Assembly: GCF_018494065.1 (NCBI RefSeq)
Contig: NZ_JABBFR010000010.1
Coordinates: forward strand, 62,001-126,000
DNA length: 64,000 nt
Direction of reading: 5' to 3'
Source: Rosenbergiella gaditana
GTDB lineage: Bacteria > Pseudomonadota > Gammaproteobacteria > Enterobacterales > Enterobacteriaceae
Both the position numbers and the translations under genes were made by a program. Position 1 is the stretch's first letter. The number at the start of each line of letters is the position of its first letter. The notes under the pieces are model-generated. The model saw only the letters and a list, made by a program, of their open reading frames with translations, made no database searches and was not told where the DNA came from. Positions 41,694-51,644 of this stretch are shown piece after piece.

Positions 41694-42230
41694 TTACTCC
41701 TTATCCCCTGAGTTGAGTTCTTCAATCGTGAGATTGTGGTTGGTATAAATACAAATATCACCGGCGATTTCTAACGCTTTTTCGGTGATCTCACGAGCAT
41801 CTAATTCAGTATTTTCTAACATTGCGCGTGCCGCAGCTTGAGCATAAGGTCCGCCCGAACCAATGGCAATAAGGTCATTTTCTGGCTGAATAACATCGCC
41901 ATTACCACTAATGATCAGTGAAGCATTTTCGTCGGCGACAGCCAGTAGTGCTTCTAAACGACGCAGCATACGATCCGTTCGCCAATCCTTAGCCAGCTCA
42001 ACGGCGGCTTTCACCAAGTGGCCTTGGTGCATTTCAAGCTTACGCTCAAAAAGTTCGAAAAGTGTGAAGGCATCAGCGGTGCCCCCAGCAAAACCAGCGA
42101 TGACTTTATCGTTATAAAGACGACGGACTTTCTTCACGTTGCCTTTCATAACGGTGTTACCGAGCGTTGCCTGGCCGTCACCGCCAATGACGACTTTACC
42201 GTTACGTCGTATGCTTACTATCGTTGTCAC
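41694..42230 (-). CDS. hslV: HslV peptidase of the HslUV protease
   Basis: HslV is the proteasome-like threonine peptidase. The 178-residue product begins with GTG (42228-42230) giving [20 protein letters not shown]; removal of Met exposes the catalytic Thr. E. coli hslV also uses GTG. The frame opens upstream to 42284, but that part is the leader with its hairpin. AAGGGGC gives the ribosome site. A heat-shock promoter lies about 65 bases upstream. The last 8 residues differ from E. coli. Confidence 0.97.
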   Translation of the reverse strand: MTTIVSIRRNGKVVIGGDGQATLGNTVMKGNVKKVRRLYNDKVIAGFAGGTADAFTLFELFERKLEMHQGHLVKAAVELAKDWRTDRMLRRLEALLAVADENASLIISGNGDVIQPENDLIAIGSGGPYAQAAARAMLENTELDAREITEKALEIAGDICIYTNHNLTIEELNSGDKE

Positions 42231-42253
42231 GGGCTGCCCCTTAATCTCTTGAA

Positions 42254-42281
42254 ATAAAAACTCCGCGACAAAGCGCGGAGT
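42254..42281 (-). terminator. Hairpin with T run between ftsN and hslV, in the hslVU leader
   Basis: On the minus strand ACTCCGCG / CGCGGAGT (8 bp, 6-base loop) is followed by TTTTT ATTT. It looks like the terminator of ftsN, but it lies downstream of the heat-shock promoter, so hslVU transcripts also carry it and must read through. Confidence 0.75.
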
Positions 42282-42294
42282 CACTTACTCAAGC

Positions 42295-42321
42295 ATATGG
42301 GGGTGAGTTAAAAACTTTCAA
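42295..42321 (-). promoter_or_regulatory. Sigma-32 heat-shock promoter of hslVU
   Basis: On the minus strand TTGAAA (42316-42321), a 13-base spacer and CCCCATAT (42295-42302) match the sigma-32 consensus almost exactly. The -35 element overlaps the ftsN stop codon. Confidence 0.9.
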
Positions 42322-43382
42322 CCCCCAACGGAGAGAGTTATGCAGTTTGTATGTCCAGAATTCTTTAACTGTTTAATCACCGAATCGATTTTCGCGCGCT
42401 GATTGTAAGGACCAATCACTACTCGGTTCCAACCGCCTCCAGTGGTCACACGGCTTTCAAACCCTTCAAAAGCAAGTTTTGCCCGAGTTGACTCTGCTTG
42501 GGCGGCACCTTTGAACGAGCCACATTGAATTAACCAATGTTTAGACGAGATTTCTGCTGTGGCTTGAGGGGACGCAGGTGTTGCAGGTGCCACTTTCTCT
42601 GGCTGTGAAGTGCTAGGTTTAGCTGCAGTAATTGGGGCACTATGTTGCTGTTGCTGGATTTGACGCTCTAATTGTTGGCGCTGCTTTTGCTGCTCGCGAT
42701 ACGTCTGTTGCTGGCGCTCAAGTTCCAACCTTCTTTGCTGATCCGCATAGGCTTTTTGTTGACGTTCATGCTGTAACTGTATTTGCCGATTTTGCTCTTG
42801 CAGCTCTTTATTAGCTGGCTGAGCGGGACGCGATTGATTTAGTTGTTGCTGTTGCGAAATAAATTGCTGCTCTTGCTGTTGGTACTTGCGTTGTAACGCA
42901 GCATTCTGCTGTTGCTGGCGTAATGTTTGTTGCTGCTGCTCTGGGGTTTGCTGATTCCACGGCACTTCGCTGAGTTGAGTGGGCTGCTGGCGCATATCTT
43001 CAGCCATTTGCGCTAATAGCTGGCGCTGCTCATCGGTGAGCTGCGTAGGTGATTTTACTTCGCCACCGGCGCTTGGTTCGACTGGGCTAGGTACTGTTAT
43101 TTGGCGGTTTTCTAACTCTTTTATATATTTCCAGCGCTCCTCAGGTTTAGGAGGAAGCCCATTGGTTGTGGTCTTATGAGGGGTGACTTCTTTTTCCGCT
43201 TGTTTCTTATGGTGAGCGAGTAATGCCAATACACCAATAAAGAGGACTAAGGCTGCCGCTGCAATGACAACAATTACTTTGGAAATACCAGTATTTGCCT
43301 TAGAGTTTTTACGTCGGCTATTATTTTTTTTTCGCTGCGTTGTTGATGAACGTCCGCGTCCTACATAGTCTTTTTGTGCCAC
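42318..43382 (-). CDS. ftsN: Essential cell division protein FtsN
   Basis: FtsN triggers septal peptidoglycan synthesis by activating FtsQLB-FtsWI. The 354-residue protein has a short basic cytoplasmic part starting MAQKDYVGRG, one membrane helix at about 35-56, a very long Gln-rich linker (about 100-250) and a C-terminal SPOR domain (WLIQCGSFKGAAQAE...) that binds denuded glycan. E. coli FtsN is 319 residues; the extra length lies in the Gln-rich linker. cytR lies upstream, as in E. coli. Confidence 0.96.
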   Translation of the reverse strand: MAQKDYVGRGRSSTTQRKKNNSRRKNSKANTGISKVIVVIAAAALVLFIGVLALLAHHKKQAEKEVTPHKTTTNGLPPKPEERWKYIKELENRQITVPSPVEPSAGGEVKSPTQLTDEQRQLLAQMAEDMRQQPTQLSEVPWNQQTPEQQQQTLRQQQQNAALQRKYQQQEQQFISQQQQLNQSRPAQPANKELQEQNRQIQLQHERQQKAYADQQRRLELERQQQTYREQQKQRQQLERQIQQQQHSAPITAAKPSTSQPEKVAPATPASPQATAEISSKHWLIQCGSFKGAAQAESTRAKLAFEGFESRVTTGGGWNRVVIGPYNQRAKIDSVIKQLKNSGHTNCITLSVGG

Positions 43383-43539
43383 ACCGGTACCGATATTATT
43401 TAAGCCAGCTGAAAGGCAAGATTGCCTGAAGAATTGATTAATAACAATTGCTACTATGTTACTTAACCGAATGAAGTTTGACCAGTAAACTCTAGTTGAG
43501 ATTTTTGTTATTTGGGGTGAAATTTTTCAGTTATGACGT

Positions 43540-44544
43540 TCAACGCGTGGACTGCCGTAAAATCAACTCAGTTTCCAACAGATAAGATCGATGGATAAGT
43601 GGCTTTCCTTCCATAAGAGTCATTAATAACGAAACTGCGTTCTCGCCTTGCGCGGCTCTGGGTTGTGAGATAGTGGTGAGCGGTGGATCCGCATATTGGC
43701 TCTCTTCTATATCATCAAATCCGATGACGGATAGCTGCCTTGGAACGACAATACCAAGTTGTTTAGCCTGATACATAGCACCAAGCGCCATTTTATCATT
43801 ATGGCAAAAAATAGCATCGGGTGGCGTGGCGAGCTTTAGAAGGTGTTCGGCGGCCGACATTCCTGATCTAAACGAAAAATCCCCCCGTGCGATGTAGTAG
43901 GGGTTAAGCGGAAGGTTATGGCGCTGTAAAGCTTGTAGGTATCCTTGTCGCCGATATTGGCAGATAGCTAATTCTTCGGGGCCCGTCAAGCAGGCTATGT
44001 GTTGGTGACCGCATTGGATAAGGTAATTTACGGCATTGAAGGATGCGGTCAAGTTGTCAATATGAAGGGTAGGGAAACCATGATCGGAGGAGTACTCATT
44101 AATGACCACGCTGGGTATTGGGTGGCTACGATCACGATGAGTAGGGGAAAGGACGACAAAAATGAGGCCATCGTAACCTTCAGGTAACCCTCGCGTTTGA
44201 GTAATATAGCGGTCCATCGATTGATGGGCGCAGTCAAATAAGGTGATCAAGCAGTATTGTTGGCTTGCCTGAGTCTCAATACCACGAATAATTTCACTGT
44301 AAAAGCTGTCAGTGATATCGGCGATGATAACCATGACTTTACGCCAATACGGCGTTATACCACGTGGAAAGAGGGGCGTTGATGAGTAACCGAGCGCATA
44401 TGCGGCTGCTTCAACGCGCTGCCTAGTATTGGGTGAGACTTTTTCCGGCGAGGTGAAGACGCGAGAAACGGTAGCGGTTGATACGCCAGCTTGTATGGCC
44501 ACAGCTTTCATGGTTGCTGACGAGGGATCAGGGGTGGTTTTCAA
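43540..44544 (-). CDS. cytR: LacI-family regulator CytR
   Basis: CytR represses nucleoside uptake and breakdown genes together with CRP and is relieved by cytidine. The 334-residue protein has the N-terminal helix-turn-helix (MKAVAIQAGVSTATVSRVF, about 12-30) and the sugar-binding-type effector domain with blocks FYSEIIRGIE, LHIDNLTASFNAVNYL, CLTGPEELAICQYRRQGYLQAL-like wording and YIARGDFSFRSG, which match E. coli CytR rather than other LacI members. The hinge and N-terminal dozen residues diverge. Confidence 0.92.
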   Translation of the reverse strand: MKTTPDPSSATMKAVAIQAGVSTATVSRVFTSPEKVSPNTRQRVEAAAYALGYSSTPLFPRGITPYWRKVMVIIADITDSFYSEIIRGIETQASQQYCLITLFDCAHQSMDRYITQTRGLPEGYDGLIFVVLSPTHRDRSHPIPSVVINEYSSDHGFPTLHIDNLTASFNAVNYLIQCGHQHIACLTGPEELAICQYRRQGYLQALQRHNLPLNPYYIARGDFSFRSGMSAAEHLLKLATPPDAIFCHNDKMALGAMYQAKQLGIVVPRQLSVIGFDDIEESQYADPPLTTISQPRAAQGENAVSLLMTLMEGKPLIHRSYLLETELILRQSTR

Positions 44545-44694
44545 AGCGTAACTCCTCGATGGATAAGAATCTGCGTCAACTTGCTACTTAATAGTTTTCT
44601 TTCTGGGTTTGAACCCGCTAAAGCGTAACAAAACGGACTAACTAATTGTTATCAATCGATTAATTTTAAGAGTTACTTCACAACCTTTTGTTGC

Positions 44695-46893
<2,199 letters not shown>

Positions 46894-46959
46894 TTACTCA
46901 TACTCAGTGAACCGAAACGGCAAGTGTACCGTTTCTCGTGAAGTGATTGAAATCGTCAT

Positions 46960-46989
46960 TTGCATGTTGTTGTCTATTTTCTGTATAAT
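46960..46989 (+). promoter_or_regulatory. Promoter of rpmE
   Basis: TTGCAT (46960-46965) and a perfect TATAAT (46984-46989) are 18 bases apart. Transcription would begin near 46997 and leave a 125-base leader with two potential hairpins (46997-47040 and 47069-47088). Confidence 0.75.
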
Positions 46990-47122
46990 ATGGGGCCTTC
47001 GTTAGACAGCGGTTCTATTACGCGACGAAGACATACACTTATATTATTGTTCAATCGCGTGTGGTGCTGTGCAAGCTGAGCTTGGCACGGAGAGCGACAC
47101 GGCCTTCTACTGAGGTTATCCC

Positions 47123-47335
47123 ATGAAAAAAGGTATTCATCCAGAATATAACAACGTTACCATTTCTTGTTCTTGCGGTAACGTAATCGAAACGCGTTCA
47201 ACCCTACGTCAACCTTTAAACTTAGACGTATGTGGTAACTGCCACCCATTCTACACTGGTAAACAACGTGTTGTAGACACTGGTGGTCGTGTTGATCGCT
47301 TCAACAAGCGTTTCAGCATCCCAAGCTCCAAATAA
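47123..47335 (+). CDS. rpmE: Ribosomal protein bL31 (zinc-binding form)
   Basis: bL31 bridges the ribosomal subunits. The 70-residue protein keeps the zinc ligands Cys16, Cys18, Cys37 and Cys40, so it is the C+ form, and matches E. coli L31 closely (KKGIHPEYN start, VDRFNKRF near the end). A GAGGTTAT site precedes the ATG. The long structured leader fits the autoregulation known for bL31 in gamma-proteobacteria. Confidence 0.97.
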   Translation: MKKGIHPEYNNVTISCSCGNVIETRSTLRQPLNLDVCGNCHPFYTGKQRVVDTGGRVDRFNKRFSIPSSK

Positions 47336-47367
47336 GTTTCTTGATCGGTGGGGGTATCCCCGCTGTA

Positions 47368-47396
47368 TAAAAAACCCGGCGATGCCGGGTTTTTTT
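47368..47396. terminator. Bidirectional terminator between rpmE and metJ
   Basis: The stem ACCCGGC / GCCGGGT with a GAT loop has an A run on the left and a T run on the right, so it can stop transcripts from both convergent genes. Confidence 0.93.
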
Positions 47397-47416
47397 ATGG
47401 GAATAAAAGGGTGGCG

Positions 47417-47734
47417 TTAGTATTCCCACATGTCGGGATCAATGCCCATTTCGCGCATAATTAATTTTGCAGTTTCAGGGATCTCATCACTTCTTTCTTT
47501 ACGTAAATCGTTGTCATCTGGCAAAGGTTGACCAGTAAAAGCATGTAGAAAAGCTTCGCATAATAGCTCGCTGTTCGTCGCATGGCGCAAGTTATTAACT
47601 TGCCGACGAGTCCTCTCATCCGTCAGTATTTTCAATACTTTTAGTGGTATAGAAACAGTGATTTTCTTAACTTGCTCACTTTTTTTGCCATGTTCAGCAT
47701 AAGGGCTGATATATTCGGCATTCCACTCGGCCAT
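47417..47734 (-). CDS. metJ: Methionine repressor MetJ
   Basis: MetJ is a ribbon-helix-helix repressor that binds met boxes with SAM as corepressor. The 105-residue protein is almost identical to E. coli MetJ (105), including the DNA-contact strand [12 protein letters not shown] (about 22-33). Divergent metB lies 260 bases away with tandem met boxes between them. Confidence 0.98.
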   Translation of the reverse strand: MAEWNAEYISPYAEHGKKSEQVKKITVSIPLKVLKILTDERTRRQVNNLRHATNSELLCEAFLHAFTGQPLPDDNDLRKERSDEIPETAKLIMREMGIDPDMWEY

Positions 47735-47916
47735 GGTGTACCTTATTAATAAATGTTAATTACTTGAATTCAGCTTATTATGCCAGATATCGCAGATAAA
47801 ACTGGATTTATTGGTCCAAGAGCCGTCAAAAGCAGATAATCTCTTCGAAGACCGGACGTTATGGTCTGATTTTACCTCTTATCAACGTATTGCTCAATCT
47901 ACACGCAAATCTATTT

Positions 47917-47940
47917 GGATGTCTAGATGTGTTGACGTCT
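47917..47940 (+). promoter_or_regulatory. Three tandem met boxes upstream of metB
   Basis: Three consecutive 8-base units, GGATGTCT, AGATGTGT and TGACGTCT, match the MetJ operator AGACGTCT at 6, 6 and 7 positions. They overlap the -35 of the metB promoter. Confidence 0.85.
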
Positions 47941-47959
47941 ATTTTCCGCAAGGATATGC
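47932..47959 (+). promoter_or_regulatory. Promoter of metB
   Basis: TTGACG (47932-47937) lies inside the third met box, and TATGCT (47954-47959) follows after 16 bases. MetJ bound at the boxes would cover the -35. Confidence 0.7.
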
Positions 47960-47993
47960 TAGCAATTACTTTATGACTCTTGGTTTATTCTCT

Positions 47994-49157
47994 ATGACAC
48001 AATTCAAGCAGGCGACAATTGCGGTACGCAGCGGGTTAAATGAAGATCACCAATATGGCTGCGTCGTCCCACCCATCCATCTTTCGACCACCTATAACTT
48101 TACTGATTTTAATCAACCTCGTGCTCATGACTATTCCCGCCGCGGTAATCCTTCGCGAGATGTTGTTCAGCAAGCCTTAGCAGAGTTAGAAGGCGGCGCG
48201 GGTGCGGTGATGACCAATACCGGTATGTCAGCCATCCTGCTTGTGACAACTGTCTTTTTAAAACCGGGAGAGTGGTTGATTGCGCCGCATGATTGCTATG
48301 GTGGGAGCTACCGATTATTTGATAGCTTACAGAAACGCGGTGCTTTCAATGTGAAATTTATTGATCAAGGCGATCCTCAAGCTGTTGATGAGGCCCTTAA
48401 GCTTAATCCCAAACTTTTCTTGATCGAAAGTCCAAGTAATCCATTATTACGAGTGGTAGATATTGAAGGCTTATGTCGGGCGGCACGTGCGGTTGGCGCT
48501 GTGACTGTTGTCGACAATACTTTTCTCAGCCCAGCGCTACAAAACCCTCTTCAACTCGGGGCTGATTTAGTGGTGCACTCCTGCACTAAGTATCTCAACG
48601 GCCACTCTGATATTGTCGCAGGAACCGTTATTTCTCGTCACCCTCAACACGCAACAGAATTAGCGTGGTGGGCGAATAATATTGGCGTTACTGGGTCAGC
48701 ATTCGATAGTTATCTATTATTAAGAGGGATGCGGACATTATCGTTACGGACAAAAGCGGCTCAAGAGAATGCGTTAGCAATTGTCGACTACTTAAAACAT
48801 CAGCCTTTAGTCAGTAAGCTTTACCACCCCTCGCTGCCTGAGAATAAAGGCCATGAATTTGCTTGTCGCCAACAACGTGGATTTGGTGCAATGCTAAGTT
48901 TTGAGTTAGCCGGTGATGAAAAGACCGTTCGTCAATTTTTGAAATCGCTACAACTCTTTACCCTAGCTGAGTCATTAGGAGGAGTAGAAAGTTTGATTTC
49001 TCACACTGCGACGATGACCCATGCTGGAATGTCTGCCGAAGCAAGAGCGGCTGCAGGAATTTCAGAGACGTTACTGCGTGTTTCAGTGGGAATTGAGGAT
49101 CATAATGATCTGATCGCTGATCTTGACCAAGCTTTCCAACGTCTTACTCAGGAGTAA
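47994..49157 (+). CDS. metB: Cystathionine gamma-synthase
   Basis: MetB joins O-succinylhomoserine and cysteine to cystathionine. The 387-residue PLP enzyme has the lysine-bearing motif SCTKYLNGHSD and the blocks YSRRGNPSRD and ESPSNPLLRV. The frame is open to 47811, but that part contains the promoter and met boxes, so it cannot be coding. MTQFKQATIAVRSG at 47994 aligns with the E. coli start, though its ribosome site is poor; ATG 47973 is an alternative only a few bases from the predicted transcript start. Confidence 0.95.
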   Translation: MTQFKQATIAVRSGLNEDHQYGCVVPPIHLSTTYNFTDFNQPRAHDYSRRGNPSRDVVQQALAELEGGAGAVMTNTGMSAILLVTTVFLKPGEWLIAPHDCYGGSYRLFDSLQKRGAFNVKFIDQGDPQAVDEALKLNPKLFLIESPSNPLLRVVDIEGLCRAARAVGAVTVVDNTFLSPALQNPLQLGADLVVHSCTKYLNGHSDIVAGTVISRHPQHATELAWWANNIGVTGSAFDSYLLLRGMRTLSLRTKAAQENALAIVDYLKHQPLVSKLYHPSLPENKGHEFACRQQRGFGAMLSFELAGDEKTVRQFLKSLQLFTLAESLGGVESLISHTATMTHAGMSAEARAAAGISETLLRVSVGIEDHNDLIADLDQAFQRLTQE

Positions 49158-49159
49158 TT

Positions 49160-51595
49160 ATGGTTAGCGGTGTAGATCTGAAAAGTGAAGTGATACGACA
49201 GCTGCATAAGTTTGGTGGCAGTAGCCTTGCTGATCGGCGCTGTTACTCACGTGTTGCAGAAATTATGGCCGAATATAGTCACGTTGGTGACATTATGGTG
49301 GTCTCTGCAGCGGGGAGTACTACAAACCAGCTAATTAATTGGTATCGCCTCAGTCAAACTGACCGGTTATCCGCTTTTCAAGTCCAACAACACTTGCGGC
49401 GCTATCAGCTGGAGTTGGTGGAGAGTTTATTACCCCCAGCGTTAGCCGAACCCATTGCTCAAGATTTTATTGCTGATGTTGATCACCTTTCTATCTTGTT
49501 AGATGGTGAGGGAAGTGAAGCATTGTACGCTAAGGTGGTCGGCCACGGTGAGATATGGTCGGCCCGTTTGATGAGTGCTGTGCTCAACCATTCCGGAATT
49601 GAGGCACAGTGGATTGATGCTCGCACTTTCTTACGTGCAGAACGTTCGGGACAGCCGCAAGTGGACGAGGGTGAGTCTTATCCTCTTTTACACTCTATTC
49701 TGACGCAGTATCCGCATAAGCGCCTAGTCATTACTGGTTTTATTTCCGCGAATCGCGCAGGGGATACTGTGCTACTTGGGCGTAATGGCTCTGACTACTC
49801 AGCGACCCAAATAGGCGCTTTGGCAGGTGTTAAACGTGTAACGATTTGGAGCGATGTTGCGGGGGTATTCAGCGCTGACCCACGGATTGTGTCAGATGCT
49901 TGCTTACTTCCCTTATTACGTCTTGATGAGGCGGCAGAGCTCGCACGTCTTGCTGCACCAGTGCTGCATACCCGTACGTTACAGCCGGTAGCAACCAGTA
50001 ATATTGATCTGCAATTACGTTGCAGTTATCAGCCGGAGGTAGGCTCTACACGTATTGAGCGTGTGTTGGCTTCTGGCACAGGCGCTCGGATTGTCACAAG
50101 CCACGAAGATGTCTGCTTAATCGAAATACAAATTGGACCCCGGCACGACTTTACTCAATTACTGAAAGAGGTCGATCAATTTTTAATTCGTACGCAACTT
50201 CGGCCACTGGCACGAGGCGTTCATAGTGATCGTCAGTTACTGCAATTATGCTACACCTCTGAGTTAGTGGAAAATGCACTATTTCAGCTACAGGCGTCAG
50301 GGTTACCTATTAGTTTACGGTTACGTGAAGGGCGCGTGCTGGTCGCAATGGTGGGCGCAGGGGTTACTCGAAACCCGCTCCACTGCCACCGTTTTTGGCA
50401 ACAGATTAAAGATCTACCGGTAGAATTCGTCTGGCAATCAGAAGAAAAGCTTAGCTTAGTCGCAGTACTGCGCAAAACATCTCTTCCTCCGATCGTTCAA
50501 GGGCTGCACCAATCCTTGTTTCGAGCTGAAAAGCGCGTGGGTATCGTGCTGTTTGGTAAAGGGAATATTGGCTCTCGTTGGTTAGAACTGTTTTCTCGGG
50601 AACAGGAGAATCTTTCTGATCGTACGGCGATAGATTTTGTTTTAGCCGGCATTGCGAATAGCCGCCGTAGCTTACTCAGCTATGATGGACTTAATGCCGC
50701 AGAGAGTTTGGCCAATTTTGAACGAGACGCCACGGCTTTAGACGAAGAATCACTCTTTCTCTGGATGCGTGACCACCCGTTTGACGATTTAGTGGTTCTC
50801 GATGTGACCGCCAATGCCGCCTTGGCAGAGCAGTATTTGGACTTTGCTAGCTATGGTTTTCACGTGATCAGTGCCAATAAAGTTGCTGGGGCCTCGTCTA
50901 ATCAGCGTTGGCGACAACTTCGTGATGCATTTGATAAGACAGGTCGTTATTGGTTAACTAATGCGACAGTAGGGGCAGGCTTACCGATTAACTATACGGT
51001 GAGGGATTTGCATAATTCAGGAGATAAAATTCTGTCGATTAGCGGTATCTTCTCCGGCACTCTCTCTTGGTTATTTCTTCAGTACGATGGGTCGATACCT
51101 TTTAGTGAACTTGTTGACCAAGCTTGGCAGCAGGGGCTGACCGAACCCGATCCCCGTGTCGATCTCTCCGGTATTGATGTGATGCGTAAATTGGTTATTC
51201 TCGCGCGAGAAGCCGGCTCGGATATTGAGCCTCACCAAGTGAAGGTGGAGTCATTAGTACCAGAAGCTTGCCGTGAAAACTCGATGGACTATTTCTTTGA
51301 GAATAGCGAAGCCTTAGACGAGCAGATTCAGCAGCGTTTTGAAGCAGCCCAAGAGCTAGGTTTGGTTCTGCGTTACGTTGCGCGATTTGATACTCGCGGT
51401 AAGGCCAAGGTCGGTTTAGAAGCGCTTCGTCCGGATCATCCTCTTGCAGCACTCCTGCCAGGTGATAATGTTTTCGCGATTGAGAGCCGTTGGTACCGGG
51501 ATAATCCATTAGTGATACGTGGCCCGGGTGCAGGAAGAGATGTTACGGCGGGAGCCTTACTTTCCGATCTTAACCGATTAGCTAAGCTGATTTAA
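49160..51595 (+). CDS. metL: Bifunctional aspartokinase II/homoserine dehydrogenase II
   Basis: MetL carries out the first and third steps from aspartate to homoserine for methionine. The 811-residue fusion has the kinase motif KFGGSSLAD near residue 17, the GRNGSDYSA block, a central ACT-like region, and the dehydrogenase NAD motif VLFGKGNIGS and SANKVAGAS. Length matches E. coli MetL (810). It begins two bases after the metB stop. metF, which follows in E. coli, is absent. Confidence 0.97.
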   Translation: MVSGVDLKSEVIRQLHKFGGSSLADRRCYSRVAEIMAEYSHVGDIMVVSAAGSTTNQLINWYRLSQTDRLSAFQVQQHLRRYQLELVESLLPPALAEPIAQDFIADVDHLSILLDGEGSEALYAKVVGHGEIWSARLMSAVLNHSGIEAQWIDARTFLRAERSGQPQVDEGESYPLLHSILTQYPHKRLVITGFISANRAGDTVLLGRNGSDYSATQIGALAGVKRVTIWSDVAGVFSADPRIVSDACLLPLLRLDEAAELARLAAPVLHTRTLQPVATSNIDLQLRCSYQPEVGSTRIERVLASGTGARIVTSHEDVCLIEIQIGPRHDFTQLLKEVDQFLIRTQLRPLARGVHSDRQLLQLCYTSELVENALFQLQASGLPISLRLREGRVLVAMVGAGVTRNPLHCHRFWQQIKDLPVEFVWQSEEKLSLVAVLRKTSLPPIVQGLHQSLFRAEKRVGIVLFGKGNIGSRWLELFSREQENLSDRTAIDFVLAGIANSRRSLLSYDGLNAAESLANFERDATALDEESLFLWMRDHPFDDLVVLDVTANAALAEQYLDFASYGFHVISANKVAGASSNQRWRQLRDAFDKTGRYWLTNATVGAGLPINYTVRDLHNSGDKILSISGIFSGTLSWLFLQYDGSIPFSELVDQAWQQGLTEPDPRVDLSGIDVMRKLVILAREAGSDIEPHQVKVESLVPEACRENSMDYFFENSEALDEQIQQRFEAAQELGLVLRYVARFDTRGKAKVGLEALRPDHPLAALLPGDNVFAIESRWYRDNPLVIRGPGAGRDVTAGALLSDLNRLAKLI

Positions 51596-51601
51596 TACGA
51601 T

Positions 51602-51629
51602 AAAAAAGCACCTAATGAGGTGCTTTTTT
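51602..51629. terminator. Bidirectional terminator between metL and ppc
   Basis: AAAAAAGCACCT pairs with AGGTGCTTTTTT over 12 bp with a 4-base loop, and the A/T runs make it work for both convergent genes. Confidence 0.93.
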
Positions 51630-51644
51630 TGGGGCTTGTACGCT

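Noticed and set aside
42632..42814. Frame antisense to the Gln-rich part of ftsN
   Set aside because: It is a by-product of the CAG/CAA repeats.
47956..47976. Six-residue leader peptide before metB (ATG 47956, TGA 47974)
   Set aside because: The AAGGA is only one base from the ATG, and MetJ, not attenuation, is the known control.
47811..47993. In-frame N-terminal extension of metB by 61 residues
   Set aside because: It contains the metB promoter and three met boxes and has no counterpart in MetB.
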